Below are positions 1 to 9,761 of a stretch of 64,000 bases of DNA, piece after piece; position 1 is the stretch's first letter, and each line of letters begins with the position of its first letter. This DNA is from Halobacillus campisalis (GTDB lineage Bacteria > Bacillota > Bacilli > Bacillales > Halobacillaceae). The stretch covers positions 682,001-746,000 of the forward strand of contig NZ_JAPVRC010000001.1 in the NCBI RefSeq assembly GCF_030345335.1, written 5' to 3'. The notes below the pieces were generated by a model. It was not told the origin of the DNA. It saw nothing but the letters and a program-made list of their open reading frames with translations, and did no database searches. A program made the position numbers and the translations under genes.

Positions 1-666
1 CTTTACTTTCATATTCGTAACGTCTCTCTCGAGGCAGTAGACGGCATATCTCATAAATACATACATCTGCCTTTTCCACTCCAAAACATTTTCTAAAAGC
101 AAAAAACCTGCCAGCAGTGTGCCGGCTAAAGTCATTCTTCCGTCCAGAATTAATACGGATAAGCTTAGCAACAACACAGCCATTGAAATGATCAATGAGG
201 CTTTCAGGCTGAATTTAAAAGGAAGATACTGACTGAGAAAATAAAAAAGCAGTTTTCCTCCGTCCAACGGCCATACAGGAATTAAATTCAATAGTAAAAT
301 CAGACTATTGTAAGTAAAGGCTGCCGACAATAAAGGGTGTGGACCGATCACAAATGAAAGCAGCTGAAGGACCGCAAATATCCATACATGCTGAATTGGT
401 CCCGCTAACGTAACATGAAATTGTTCTTTGAGTGGTCGTGTCGTATGTTCATCACTTACTACACTTCCTCCGAGAAGCCAAAATTCGATATGAGAAACTC
501 TCCATCCATACCTTCGAGCAGCCGCATAGTGCCCCATTTCATGAATGGCCACTATTGAAAACAAAATGATGAATTCGTAAATGGCTCCAGTCAAAAGAGC
601 AGATACTGCCAGCACAAAGAACAGGGGATGGATATGGATGGATTTAGCAAGTTTAAGAGTCGCCAT
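1..666 (-). CDS. spoIVFB: SpoIVFB, intramembrane metalloprotease (partial, C-terminus outside window)
   Basis: Membrane site-2 protease that cleaves pro-sigma-K in the mother cell during sporulation. The reading frame is open from an ATG at 666 to the window edge (222 codons). It shows the zinc motif HEMGH at about residues 43-47 inside a hydrophobic segment, followed by the LLGG stretch typical of S2P proteases. The last visible residues match the linker before the CBS domain, which should lie beyond the edge. The start overlaps the end of spoIVFA by 14 bases, so the two are translationally coupled, as in B. subtilis. Confidence 0.93.
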   Translation of the reverse strand, partial: MATLKLAKSIHIHPLFFVLAVSALLTGAIYEFIILFSIVAIHEMGHYAAARRYGWRVSHIEFWLLGGSVVSDEHTTRPLKEQFHVTLAGPIQHVWIFAVLQLLSFVIGPHPLLSAAFTYNSLILLLNLIPVWPLDGGKLLFYFLSQYLPFKFSLKASLIISMAVLLLSLSVLILDGRMTLAGTLLAGFLLLENVLEWKRQMYVFMRYAVYCLERDVTNMKVK

Positions 667-1405
667 CGACTTTGATCACTGCAGCAGGGTCTAAATATTG
701 CTTGTCTTTCTCAATAGCAAAGAAAAACTCATTGCCATCTTTCTCATTCAACAAGCCTACCGTTTCCTGTGCTTGAATATGTTCATATAAATGGACATCT
801 ATAGTGGACAAAAACCCGTAAATCGTATTCGAGTCGTCCTGATGCTGGATAATAACTGTTTTTTTCGTTTCTGGGTCATTGCCCGCAAAAATAACGGTAC
901 CTTCTTTAATAGATTTAACTTCTTCACCTTGAGCCGTGCTCATGATGATTCCTCTTCCGTGATTCTCAAAAGGCTCTGTTACCGTTCCGTTGACTGGAAG
1001 TGCTACATTGACACTCTGCTGCTCTTCTTTAGGCTGAACTAGCTGCAAAGGCCCTCCAAAGCGATCACTGTACCACGCCGTCACTTTCGCAAAAGGAAAC
1101 TCTTCTTGCAGCTGGGAAGACACCCATTCCCTGGGCTGTTCGGCAACAGCTGATGAAGATTGTTCACTGATAAATACAACTCCAAATAAAAGAACAGAAG
1201 CCAGAGCTTGTACACCAAAAAGCGAGGCAGATTTCTTTGACGATTGCTTGAAACCATCGCTCACTGCGAAAGGAGGATACCCATGCATCTCTTCATCCTG
1301 CGGTCCGCTGATCCCTTTATGAGTCGTTGGAGTGCGGGAGGTTATAACCTTTTTCCTTTTTCGTTCTGCTATGTTTTTTCTTACATCGTTTATATTCTTT
1401 TTCAC
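653..1405 (-). CDS. spoIVFA: SpoIVFA, inhibitor/scaffold of SpoIVFB
   Basis: Sporulation membrane protein that holds the pro-sigma-K protease SpoIVFB inactive in the outer forespore membrane until the SpoIVB signal arrives. The 250-residue product has a basic N-terminus, one membrane segment at about residues 60-80 and a C-terminal LytM/M23-like domain (about 135-245) with the 'NHGRGI' and 'VIIQHQDD' type strands. As in the family, it looks catalytically dead. It begins at GTG with AGAAGGGA upstream. Length is close to the B. subtilis protein (264). Confidence 0.92.
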   Translation of the reverse strand: MKKNINDVRKNIAERKRKKVITSRTPTTHKGISGPQDEEMHGYPPFAVSDGFKQSSKKSASLFGVQALASVLLFGVVFISEQSSSAVAEQPREWVSSQLQEEFPFAKVTAWYSDRFGGPLQLVQPKEEQQSVNVALPVNGTVTEPFENHGRGIIMSTAQGEEVKSIKEGTVIFAGNDPETKKTVIIQHQDDSNTIYGFLSTIDVHLYEHIQAQETVGLLNEKDGNEFFFAIEKDKQYLDPAAVIKVDGDS

Positions 1406-1525
1406 TTGATCCCTTCTCTCCCAGCCTTTTTATTATTTTATGGCGTAAAGAGAGAGAATATGAATAGACTCGTTGTGATTAGCTGGTGTCGCAAAATCCC
1501 CAGAGATGTTTGCAGGCAAAATAAA

Positions 1526-1553
1526 ACAGCTGCGAATTATGGTTCGCAGCTGT
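1526..1553 (-). terminator. Terminator after minD
   Basis: A perfect 11-bp stem (ACAGCTGCGAA with its complement) and a 6-base loop end right at the minD stop codon. They are followed on the minus strand by a T-rich tract, so this is a factor-independent terminator for minCD. Confidence 0.8.
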
Positions 1554-2350
1554 CAGGCACGCATTCCGAAGAACTTTTTCACTTTAGTCATCAAGCCAGG
1601 GTCTTCTTCTAAATTCATCAAAGGCACAGATTCTCCTAAGATGCGTCTTGCAATATTGCGATAAGCGATAGACGCTTTAGTATCTGGCGTAAAAGCCACA
1701 GGCTCACCTTTATTCGATCCTCTAATCACAGCATCATCGTCTATAACAATCCCTAAGAGATCAATGGATAGCACATTGACAATTTCGTCGACATCCAGCA
1801 TTTCTCCATTTTTCATTAAATGATTGCGAATCCGATTAATCACTAATTTCGGTGGTTCCAGTTCTTCCTGCTCCAATAACCCTATGATTCGATCAGCATC
1901 CCGGACACTCGCTTTTTCAGGTGTGGTCACCACAATAGCTTTGTCAGCTCCTGCGACTGCATTTTTGTACCCTTGCTCAATACCGGCTGGACAATCGATG
2001 ATGACGTAATCGTAATCCTGCTTGAGTTCATCAACGATGGCTTTGACCCTTTCAGGGGTGACCGCTGATTTGTCAGAAGTCTGGGCGGCTGGCAATAGGT
2101 GAAGGCAGTCAAACCGTTTATCTTTTATGAGAGCCTGCTTCGTTTTACAGCGCTCTTCCACGACATCTACAATGTCGTAAATGATTCTGTTCTCCAGCCC
2201 CATGATGACATCCAAATTACGCAACCCGATGTCCGTGTCCACTAAACAAACTTTCTTGTTCTGGAGAGCTAATGCTGTACCTAAATTTGCAGTCGTCGTT
2301 GTTTTCCCAACACCGCCTTTTCCTGAGGTGATTACAATGGCTTCACCCAT
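1553..2350 (-). CDS. minD: MinD, septum-site determining ATPase
   Basis: Membrane-associated ParA/MinD ATPase that, with MinC, blocks FtsZ ring formation at the poles. The deviant Walker A motif GKGGVGKTT (residues 10-18) and the switch motif VDTDIGLRNLD are clear. The C-terminus (last ~15 residues, KVKKFFGMRA) is the amphipathic membrane-targeting helix. Length of 265 residues is standard. It overlaps minC by 8 bases and is followed by a strong hairpin. In Bacillus, MinD is localised by DivIVA/MinJ rather than MinE, and no minE is seen here. Confidence 0.96.
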   Translation of the reverse strand: MGEAIVITSGKGGVGKTTTTANLGTALALQNKKVCLVDTDIGLRNLDVIMGLENRIIYDIVDVVEERCKTKQALIKDKRFDCLHLLPAAQTSDKSAVTPERVKAIVDELKQDYDYVIIDCPAGIEQGYKNAVAGADKAIVVTTPEKASVRDADRIIGLLEQEELEPPKLVINRIRNHLMKNGEMLDVDEIVNVLSIDLLGIVIDDDAVIRGSNKGEPVAFTPDTKASIAYRNIARRILGESVPLMNLEEDPGLMTKVKKFFGMRA

Positions 2351-3029
2351 TTAGCATTCTCCTTTCAAAACTGAGTAAATCCGGTTTTAACTTTATAACT
2401 TCCTGCAAAGGGGCTATACGTATAGCGTTGACCTGTTCATCGATAAAACCACATTCTATATACACGCCCTCTGAATCCTGATCAGGTGCTCTAGATAGCT
2501 GTCCTGCAATTCTCAGCTGATTTGGCTTCATATAGGAAGCCGCTATTACTGTTTGTTCGTTCCCCTCATATCCAGCGTGAGCAATCCCCCGCAAATTCCC
2601 TAATACGAAAATGTTGCCGGTAGCAATAACCTTCCCACCTGGATTAACATCGCCTAACAAGAGCAAGTCTCCAGTGACTTCAACCACTTGACCAGAGCGG
2701 ATAGTTTTTACTATAGGAGTGATTTCGCTGTTTTCTTTCCAAGAAAGCGCTTCTTCTTTTGTAATAATGTCCGACTCGATTTGCTCAACAACAAGCTTCT
2801 GTTTCTCACGGACAATGTCCCTGAGCTTGTTCTTTTGCTGATCCGTAAGGTAACGATTCCCTAATTGTATTGTTACACGGATCATCGGCTGGTCAGCATC
2901 TGTACCGCTCACTGAAAGCTTTTCCTCAAGCTCCTGGAGTATAGCATCATAAGAGCATTGGTCATTTAACCGAAGTGTCAATCCATCTCTCGTTCCTTTT
3001 ATCGTCACCATTTGACTATTTGTTGTCAC
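2343..3029 (-). CDS. minC: MinC, septum-site determining protein
   Basis: Inhibitor of FtsZ polymerisation that partners MinD. The C-terminal beta-helix domain is recognisable by the run GDLLLLGDVNPGG, GNIFVLGNLRG and AHAG (about residues 118-155). The N-terminal 100 residues form the FtsZ-binding domain. The 228-residue length is normal. The frame opens at GTG 3029 with GAGGTGAAGG upstream; an ATG six codons in is an alternative. It overlaps minD and lies 38 bases downstream of mreD, so it probably belongs to the mreBCD-minCD transcription unit. Confidence 0.95.
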   Translation of the reverse strand: MTTNSQMVTIKGTRDGLTLRLNDQCSYDAILQELEEKLSVSGTDADQPMIRVTIQLGNRYLTDQQKNKLRDIVREKQKLVVEQIESDIITKEEALSWKENSEITPIVKTIRSGQVVEVTGDLLLLGDVNPGGKVIATGNIFVLGNLRGIAHAGYEGNEQTVIAASYMKPNQLRIAGQLSRAPDQDSEGVYIECGFIDEQVNAIRIAPLQEVIKLKPDLLSFERRMLNG

Positions 3030-3067
3030 GGGCCTTCACCTCAAAACTTGGACATTTCTCCGATTAA

Positions 3068-3595
3068 TTAAGTACTTTTCCACATGTCAGACCAACGTTC
3101 TACTCTATTTTTCATAAGAGGATATAAAAAGACAAAAAATACGACGTTCGCCAATATTGTCGGCACCAATCTAAGGACTATATAGTTCCACCATGGCATT
3201 TCTGTTATCTGAACAAAAGAATAAATTATATATAATACAGCATCCGCCAAACCTACACCAGCCATCGCAAGCAGCAAAGAAACGAAGAAGGTTTCGTGCA
3301 CCCATTTATGAACCCCGTGAATGACATAGGCGACAATAGTATAAGTTACCATATAAACTCCGAGGACCCCAGTATATACTACATCAATCAAAAGTCCGAA
3401 GATCATTCCATACCATACGCAGTGATATGTATCATCTTTATCAAAGAATATGGCAATAATTAGTACAAAACATAAGACCCAGTGAGGAGTCATCAATAAT
3501 TCGGAATACGCGATTTTGGCGGGTAATAAACTCATCGCCATCCCTTGAAATACTAACAATATAATAAGCAGGCAGGATATTGTAAAACGTATCAT
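3068..3595 (-). CDS. mreD: MreD, rod-shape determining membrane protein
   Basis: Integral membrane component of the elongasome that works with MreB and MreC in lateral wall growth. The 175 residues contain about five hydrophobic segments and few soluble stretches. Its position between mreC and minC and the ATGA overlap with the mreC stop identify it, since MreD sequences are poorly conserved. Confidence 0.9.
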   Translation of the reverse strand: MIRFTISCLLIILLVFQGMAMSLLPAKIAYSELLMTPHWVLCFVLIIAIFFDKDDTYHCVWYGMIFGLLIDVVYTGVLGVYMVTYTIVAYVIHGVHKWVHETFFVSLLLAMAGVGLADAVLYIIYSFVQITEMPWWNYIVLRLVPTILANVVFFVFLYPLMKNRVERWSDMWKST

Positions 3596-4485
3596 TGTCC
3601 TTCGCCTTCCTCTTCCTCTTCCTCTTCTTCCTCATCATTGGCAGATTGCACATCGCGGTCTACGACAATTACGTGACTAATATCGAATAAGTCTGCAAAC
3701 GGTTCTACGTAGGCGGTTTTCGTCAATCCGGACTGGTCATTTTCCACCTCATCTACGGTACCTATGCGCAAGTCACTAGGAAATACACCACCCAGCCCGG
3801 AAGATATCACGGTATCTCCTTCTTCCAATTCTTCATCCAAACTTATGCCTTCAAGAAGAAGCCGGCCGCTTTCACTATCATAGCCTTCGATTAAGCCGAA
3901 CGCGTTCTCTTCGTCCTCTCTGACAACCCAGGAGGAAATTTTATTGGACTCATCAAAGCCGCTCAATAGCTGTACGGTGGAGTGAAAGGAGCCGGCGGAT
4001 ATAATTTTACCTACCATTCCTTCACTAGTAATGACAGCCATATCCTTCTCCACCCCGTGCTCTTCCCCTTTATTGATCGTCATTTGTTCAAACCAGCGAT
4101 CGGAGCTTCGGGCAATGACTGTAGATTGAATAGGCGTATAATCGCGTAAGGATTCCGTTTTATCTAAAGCAGCTCTTAACTCCTCGTTGTCTTTTTGAAG
4201 CTGCTGGTTCTCTTGAATAAGCCCTTTATATTCATCTAGCCTTGTTTTCAAAACTTCATTCTGATCATATACATTCAACATTTTTTGTATATTTTGGTAA
4301 GAATCATCGAATAACTGCACAGGCGCTAAAAACACTGTTTGTACCCAGCCGACGGAATCCTGAAGGAACTTCTCTGGAACTGATAATTCACTGCGGTCCC
4401 TCATTGAAAAACCGATAAGTGCTACAAGTATGATAAAGCCGATAAGTACGGTCATAAGTCTTTTTCTGCGAAACAAAGAAGGCAT
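3592..4485 (-). CDS. mreC: MreC, rod-shape determining protein
   Basis: Bitopic membrane protein that scaffolds the elongasome outside the membrane. It has a short basic N-terminus, one membrane helix (about residues 10-28), a coiled coil (about 65-110) and the beta-barrel core (about 120-270) with the GMVGKI and SGLGGVFP motifs of the family. The C-terminus ends in an unusual run of nine consecutive glutamates. Length is 297 residues. It lies 11 bases after mreB and overlaps mreD by 4 bases. Confidence 0.95.
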   Translation of the reverse strand: MPSLFRRKRLMTVLIGFIILVALIGFSMRDRSELSVPEKFLQDSVGWVQTVFLAPVQLFDDSYQNIQKMLNVYDQNEVLKTRLDEYKGLIQENQQLQKDNEELRAALDKTESLRDYTPIQSTVIARSSDRWFEQMTINKGEEHGVEKDMAVITSEGMVGKIISAGSFHSTVQLLSGFDESNKISSWVVREDEENAFGLIEGYDSESGRLLLEGISLDEELEEGDTVISSGLGGVFPSDLRIGTVDEVENDQSGLTKTAYVEPFADLFDISHVIVVDRDVQSANDEEEEEEEEEGEGQ

Positions 4486-4496
4486 AAAAATACTCC

Positions 4497-5537
4497 TTAA
4501 TCCGTACTAGGACGTGCCGCTACATTAGGCTGGGATCTGAAATGATGAATATACTCAAGAGACTTTCCTGTTCCGACGGCTACGCAATCTAAAGGTTCAT
4601 CAGCGATGAATACTGGCATGTTTGTTTCTTCACTTATTACCCGATCCAGATTCTTCAGTAACGCTCCACCGCCTGTCAGCACAATTCCTCTCTCCATGAT
4701 ATCAGCAGAAAGTTCAGGAGGTGTTTTCTCTAATGTGTTTTTCACAGTTTCAATAATAGAGTCTACAGTGTCTTTCAAAGCTCCTACAATCTCGTCTGAG
4801 TGTATTTGAATTGTTTTAGGAAGACCGCTCAGAAGATCGCGTCCGCGTATCTCCATTTCCACACTTTTTTCGACTGATCCTGCTCCGCCAATCTCCACTT
4901 TTACGTCTTCAGCCGTACGCTCTCCGATCATTAAATTATATTTCTTACGGACATGCTGGATGATCGCCTCGTCCATTTCATCACCGGCAACTCGTATGGA
5001 CTGGCTTGTCACAATGCCTCCGAGTGAAATGATGGCAACTTCTGTCGTACCACCGCCTATATCCACCACCATGCTTCCTGTAGGTTCCCAGACAGGTAGT
5101 CCAGCTCCAATCGCAGCCGCAAAAGGCTCTGCAATAGGAAAAGCTTCTTTGGCTCCTGCTTGTTTTGTAGCATCAATAACAGCCCGTTCTTCAACCATTG
5201 TAATTCCTGAAGGCACACATACCATGACATTCGGCTTACTAGCGAAAAATGAACGTGTGCGAATCGCCTGTTTAATATAATGATTCATCATTTGTGCAGT
5301 TGTATCATAATCTGCGATTACCCCATCTTTCATCGGACGAATAACATTTATGTAATTCGGTGTACGTCCTATCATGTTTCGGGCATCGTTTCCAACAGCT
5401 TCAATCACGCCTGTATGGCTGTTTTTAGCTACCACAGAAGGCTCTCGTAAAATAACGCCTTTATTTTTCAAAAACACCAATGTATTTGCAGTACCTAAAT
5501 CGATCCCTAAATCTTGCGAAAAACCAAATAAGCCCAA
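4497..5537 (-). CDS. mreB: MreB, actin-like cell-shape protein
   Basis: Actin-family ATPase that forms membrane-bound filaments directing cell wall elongation. The phosphate-1 motif (DLGTANT, residues 12-18), phosphate-2 motif ([10 protein letters not shown], about 164-173) and adenosine motif (LTGGGALL, about 287-294) are all intact. Length is 346 residues. It is first in an mreBCD-minCD run and is preceded by a 150-base gap that holds a hairpin and presumably the promoter. Confidence 0.97.
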   Translation of the reverse strand: MGLFGFSQDLGIDLGTANTLVFLKNKGVILREPSVVAKNSHTGVIEAVGNDARNMIGRTPNYINVIRPMKDGVIADYDTTAQMMNHYIKQAIRTRSFFASKPNVMVCVPSGITMVEERAVIDATKQAGAKEAFPIAEPFAAAIGAGLPVWEPTGSMVVDIGGGTTEVAIISLGGIVTSQSIRVAGDEMDEAIIQHVRKKYNLMIGERTAEDVKVEIGGAGSVEKSVEMEIRGRDLLSGLPKTIQIHSDEIVGALKDTVDSIIETVKNTLEKTPPELSADIMERGIVLTGGGALLKNLDRVISEETNMPVFIADEPLDCVAVGTGKSLEYIHHFRSQPNVAARPSTD

Positions 5538-5597
5538 TTATATCTCCCTTTCTAAACCTCATCCATAACAAAATGAATAACTAAATATCATCAGAAG

Positions 5598-5635
5598 AAG
5601 CGCCATATTATAAGAAAAACTTATAAAAGGCGCTT
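5598..5635 (-). terminator. Hairpin between radC and mreB
   Basis: An interrupted inverted repeat (AAGCGCC, then TTATAAG, with their complements) follows the radC stop. The stronger T-run is on the plus strand, so its role as a minus-strand terminator is only likely. Confidence 0.5.
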
Positions 5636-5685
5636 ATTTTTTTCATTTATTCAATTATACGAAAAATACATAAAAATAGATAGTG

Positions 5686-6375
5686 TTATAGGTATCCTTT
5701 TTCTTTCAGGGAAATGAATGTACGATCCCCGATCACTAAGTGATCCAACAGTTCTATACCGATCATTTTTCCGCACTCATTTAACCTCCTCGTTACCTGA
5801 ATGTCTTCCTGAGAAGGAGTCGGGTCGCCGGAGGGGTGGTTGTGGGCACAAATGATAGAGGCAGCTGAACGTTTAACCGCTTCCTTAAAAACCTCTCTTG
5901 GATGCACGATGGAAGCGTTAAGACTTCCTATAAAAATCGTCTGTCTATGAATCACCTGGTTCTTTGTATTAAGGAACAGACAAATGAAATGCTCTTGTTT
6001 AAGATCCCTCATCTCCTCCATAACAAAATCCGCTCCATCCTCTGGACTTCTTATGACATAGCGTTCTACAGGCTTCATATGATGAATCCTGCGGCCGAAC
6101 TCAATAGCTGACAATAGCAGGACCCCTTTCGCAGCCCCGATTCCACGAATAGCTGTCAGTTCTTCGATTGTCGCATCTTTCAATAACATAATCCCTTCGA
6201 AATGACTAAGTATCCTATGGGCTAGATCCGTTACCGACTCCTGCCTGGTCCCGCTCCCAAGAAGAATCGCCAACAGTTCCTGATTGGAAAGGTGGGACGC
6301 ACCTAATTTAAGCAGCCTTTCCCGAGGGCGGTCCTCCTTTGGTAGATCACGTATCATCACACTGCTGGTTGTCAT
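5686..6375 (-). CDS. radC: RadC/YsxA, JAMM-domain DNA-repair-associated protein
   Basis: RadC-family protein of 229 residues. It has an N-terminal helix-hairpin-helix region (about residues 20-90, IRGIGAAKG) and a C-terminal MPN+/JAMM metal-binding domain with HNHPSGDPTPSQED (about 177-190). The biochemical role in the family is unsettled despite the historical name. In B. subtilis it sits between maf and mreB. Here it is directly upstream of mreB and maf is absent. Confidence 0.94.
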   Translation of the reverse strand: MTTSSVMIRDLPKEDRPRERLLKLGASHLSNQELLAILLGSGTRQESVTDLAHRILSHFEGIMLLKDATIEELTAIRGIGAAKGVLLLSAIEFGRRIHHMKPVERYVIRSPEDGADFVMEEMRDLKQEHFICLFLNTKNQVIHRQTIFIGSLNASIVHPREVFKEAVKRSAASIICAHNHPSGDPTPSQEDIQVTRRLNECGKMIGIELLDHLVIGDRTFISLKEKGYL

Positions 6376-6565
6376 TCTATTACCATATCCTTTCTCTTCT
6401 ATTCCTCATTGAGGTACCTATAGTGTATAAAAAAATGGCTTATTCATAGACCAGGTAAATATGAGGATTTGAAGGATATGATTGAGATAACATTAACTTC
6501 TTAACATAGAAAATACTAAGATTGAACGAGTTATACCTATGAAATTTATAAAATTTATATAAACT

Positions 6566-7396
6566 CTACAAAGATTCAAAGGCCTGGGCAAACTCCAGCC
6601 AAGTAAGACCATTCGCTTGTTCATTCACCCAGCCGTCGAAAGCTTTACGTACCTTTTCCTCCCCCACAGCTGAATCATCCCATTTCTCAAGCAATGCCTT
6701 TCGTTCCTCGACTGGTACCGTGTGCAATGTATTATTTTCTAAATGAGTAATAATAGTTTCTGCCACGGCGGCATTGTTTTCTGTGATCATCAAATCAGCA
6801 GCCGGCACATTCCATTTTTTTATATAAGTAGGTACATCTAATTTCGCCAGTTCACCAGTCAATGATTGAATCCCAACATCAAGGTCACTGGTTCCTGATA
6901 GCAGAAAGTACTGGTCATTTTGCTTCCATATAAGGGAAGGCAGCGATTTATCAGATAAATCCTTCTGCCACTCCAGTGCAGTTTCTTCACTCGTAAACAC
7001 ACCACTTTGCACAACTTGCGTCTCTAGCTCAGGAAGCTTCACAGGAACCTGTGCTGCTGCCGTTATTTCAGCTTTGCTCCCCTCGGTTAGTGACTCAGCA
7101 GCAGGAGCTGTTTCCTCAGTTACTGAAACAAATAACTTTAATAGAATAAAACCAAGAAAAACGCTAACGACTATGGCTGTCATTATGGATATGCTTACAT
7201 GTTTCATGTAAGAAGGATTCACGTTGTTTTTAACTGCAGTAAATTTAGAAATTTTGGGCTGGCGTTTTATTTCATGAATGTGGTGAACCTTTTTAATTTG
7301 GGAAGCTGCCTGCTCTTCCTGAGCTTGTACAATTTCTTTTTTTGTTTGTTCTTGATCACGGTTGAATGAAATCACTATTTTATTTTTTTCTGCCAT
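6566..7396 (-). CDS. spoIIB: SpoIIB-like SPOR-domain sporulation protein
   Basis: Single-pass membrane protein with a cytoplasmic N-terminus, one membrane helix (about residues 68-92) and a C-terminal SPOR-type domain (about 118-200, starting VVQSGVFTSEE). SPOR domains bind denuded septal glycan. In B. subtilis, SpoIIB helps septal peptidoglycan thinning and SpoIIM localisation during engulfment. The assignment rests on the SPOR domain and its place between comC and radC; sequence conservation in this family is low. It is 276 residues, shorter than the B. subtilis protein. Confidence 0.75.
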   Translation of the reverse strand: MAEKNKIVISFNRDQEQTKKEIVQAQEEQAASQIKKVHHIHEIKRQPKISKFTAVKNNVNPSYMKHVSISIMTAIVVSVFLGFILLKLFVSVTEETAPAAESLTEGSKAEITAAAQVPVKLPELETQVVQSGVFTSEETALEWQKDLSDKSLPSLIWKQNDQYFLLSGTSDLDVGIQSLTGELAKLDVPTYIKKWNVPAADLMITENNAAVAETIITHLENNTLHTVPVEERKALLEKWDDSAVGEEKVRKAFDGWVNEQANGLTWLEFAQAFESL

Positions 7397-7536
7397 CCTG
7401 CCCTCTCCCTTACCATTTTTATCAATCTAACATAAGCATATTAAAAATGGGGTTGGATTTTGTCATGAAGTTTTCGACAGCAAATTTCGCAAGAAAAAAA
7501 GAGACTAATCAGTTAGCCTCTCTCTTCCCATTACCA

Positions 7537-8184
7537 TTAAAATGGATTTATTTTATTTGATTCTTCGTCATATTTCTGAGAGGGCTGCTCGCTTTCCAAT
7601 TCCCCAAGGTCAGGTTGAAAGAAAGCAGAAACAGTAACTAAATAGCTTTTCACATCCGACTCATATCCTTCAGGCACAGAATCGTCGAAGCTTATAGCAT
7701 CAACTGTCAAAATACGATCGTCATTCGACAATTCCTCAAGAAATATTAAAAAGTCTGAAAAACCATCTGTCAAAACCTCGACTTCATAGCTAAGCTTTTG
7801 CACTCCTTCTGGCAGGGAATTTTGCGACTCTTCTTCATTCGTCGCCTCCCGAGGATCTGTCCCTGCACTTTGAGTAGTCACGCTATTAATCAAACTATCA
7901 GAGATACTCTCAGCACGCTCCAATGCGATAAGCAGTTGATCCGTTTTTTCAGTAACAGGCAGACTAACTAAAAGTTCTCGTAGATTTGAGGAGGTCTTGC
8001 TGGCATTCTCTCGCTTCTGCAGCTCCTCTAAAATCTTTTGTTCATTACTTATTGTATTGCGGAGATTTTGGACTTCTTCTTGTGTTCCTTTTATAAATAC
8101 ATCGTGTAAAAGGAACCCTAAGCCAAACAAACCTATAATTACGGCCGTCAGGGTCAAGGTGTAAGTTTTATTCCAGCGCAGCAT
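7537..8184 (-). CDS. pilO: PilO-like type IV pilus alignment protein
   Basis: Probable inner-membrane alignment subunit of a type IV pilus. It has an N-terminal membrane helix (about residues 8-28), a coiled coil (about 35-65) and a ferredoxin-like C-terminal domain (about 110-190), the usual PilO layout in 215 residues. Its ATG directly follows the pilN stop codon (TAAATG). No other identity fits the position after PilM and PilN. Confidence 0.8.
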   Translation of the reverse strand: MLRWNKTYTLTLTAVIIGLFGLGFLLHDVFIKGTQEEVQNLRNTISNEQKILEELQKRENASKTSSNLRELLVSLPVTEKTDQLLIALERAESISDSLINSVTTQSAGTDPREATNEEESQNSLPEGVQKLSYEVEVLTDGFSDFLIFLEELSNDDRILTVDAISFDDSVPEGYESDVKSYLVTVSAFFQPDLGELESEQPSQKYDEESNKINPF

Positions 8185-8757
8185 TTACTCCACCTTCCCA
8201 TCATTATTCATTTTGGAGGCGATATTCAAAGAGTAAGAAGCAGAATAACCTGTCCTGTATTCAAAAGAGTCCAAATCCGCTTCTGTTTCTGAAGATAATA
8301 TATCCACTAATTCTACATTTTCAAATAAAGGGTCATACAGTAAAGCATCCGTATAAGCAGCAGCTTGCTGAAAAGAGTCAAACCTCACCTGTACTGCCAC
8401 GGAACGATCCATCAAAATATAATTTTCTATGTAGCCTCGTTCGGGAAGCAATCCAATCATTTTTTCCAACGCAGGAACAGCCGGAACGGCAGAATCTATT
8501 ATGCCATCGTGCGCTTCTTGTAACTTGCCCTCTGCTTCCGCTTTTTCATCTGTCATAGTCAGTTGCAATTTTTCCTGCGCCTGGTGCAGCTGCTCAATAC
8601 GTTCCATGTTAAGGTCTCTTTCTATTGTCAGCTGCTGTGAACTCACCATAAATATGACGAACATGATCAAAGCAGCTGAAATAGCAGCTACGATGATGAA
8701 CAAGGGCGTTCGGTTTTTCTTTTCTTTTTCTTCTAATAAATTAATATCGACCATCAT
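8185..8757 (-). CDS. pilN: PilN-like type IV pilus alignment protein
   Basis: Probable PilN subunit. The first residues read MMVDINLLEE, matching the conserved INLLP-type N-terminal motif that binds PilM. A membrane helix (about residues 20-38), a coiled coil (about 45-75) and a small globular domain follow. I chose the ATG at 8757, six bases after GGAGTG. It lies between pilM and pilO in one operon. Confidence 0.82.
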   Translation of the reverse strand: MMVDINLLEEKEKKNRTPLFIIVAAISAALIMFVIFMVSSQQLTIERDLNMERIEQLHQAQEKLQLTMTDEKAEAEGKLQEAHDGIIDSAVPAVPALEKMIGLLPERGYIENYILMDRSVAVQVRFDSFQQAAAYTDALLYDPLFENVELVDILSSETEADLDSFEYRTGYSASYSLNIASKMNNDGKVE

Positions 8758-8781
8758 AGTGAACACTCCAAGCTCAATAAC

Positions 8782-9750
8782 CTACTTTTTATAAGACAAT
8801 CCTACAACATCGACAAAGTGGTTGGGCAGCTCTACATTCAATCGAGGGAGTTTAATCCATTGCACAGGAATTTTAAGAAAGTCTTCCAACTGCTCTTCTA
8901 ATTCTTTTCGGTAACACCAATCTCCTGAAAGGATGACCTTTGAGATATCAGCCTCCCCTTCTTTCACCGAAAATTTATAAAAACTCAAGATTTTGGTAAT
9001 CTCCTCAAGTTGCTCACGAACGTAATTCCTTAGTGAATCAAGTTCTCCTTCCCAACGAACCCAGGTTTTCTCTCCCACATTTCTCACCTTCCAATCCTTA
9101 CGATCCAAAGTGGATTTCATTTGACGTGAAAATTGCGGGATACCCTCATGAAAAACGGTCAAAATGATACCATCTGCATTCCATTCTACCATCAAAATAT
9201 GCTCATCCTCTGACACCTCATTTTGTTCCTCATAAAAGCGATAGGTTGAAAGAGAAGATAAATCCGCAGCTTTTGGAATGAGTTTCGCTTTCTTAAAGCT
9301 TGACCTCAGCTGTTCCAGTCGTTCTTCAGGGTAAGCGACAAATAGAATGTGTTTCTCACCATGCGCCATCCCGAGCTTTACAAAGTCAAATACGGGATCT
9401 TCAAATGGGAGGTGCACCGTTTCTCCTAATTGCGAGTATAGATATCCTTTGATCTCGTCCCAGTTTACCTGATCGGGTAATGAATGGTGACGGATGATAG
9501 CAGACGCATCCGGAACACAAAAATATAAATCCCTGGCTTTTAATTTATGGTCGATCAAAATATCTTCTATCTGCATGATAAACTTTCGCTCATCTGTAAT
9601 GACACCTTCAACAATTAGATCATTAGGTAAAAACACTTCGCCGAAAACGGAAATCCGCTCCCTTTCATTTGGTGTGGAGATGATATACCGAATCGTATGT
9701 TCCTTAATGATCATATTCATTCTCCGTTTACTTTTTTTCAACCCTAACAT
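8782..9750 (-). CDS. pilM: PilM-like actin-fold pilus assembly protein
   Basis: Cytoplasmic actin-like ATPase family protein (322 residues) that binds the N-terminal peptide of PilN. The glycine-rich nucleotide motifs are weaker than in proteobacterial PilM. The order pilM-pilN-pilO, the length and the C-terminal 'ILSGDWCYRKELEEQL' actin-fold signature support the call. A perfect AAGGAGG site lies six bases before the ATG at 9750. Confidence 0.78.
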   Translation of the reverse strand: MLGLKKSKRRMNMIIKEHTIRYIISTPNERERISVFGEVFLPNDLIVEGVITDERKFIMQIEDILIDHKLKARDLYFCVPDASAIIRHHSLPDQVNWDEIKGYLYSQLGETVHLPFEDPVFDFVKLGMAHGEKHILFVAYPEERLEQLRSSFKKAKLIPKAADLSSLSTYRFYEEQNEVSEDEHILMVEWNADGIILTVFHEGIPQFSRQMKSTLDRKDWKVRNVGEKTWVRWEGELDSLRNYVREQLEEITKILSFYKFSVKEGEADISKVILSGDWCYRKELEEQLEDFLKIPVQWIKLPRLNVELPNHFVDVVGLSYKK

Positions 9751-9761
9751 CAAATACCTCC

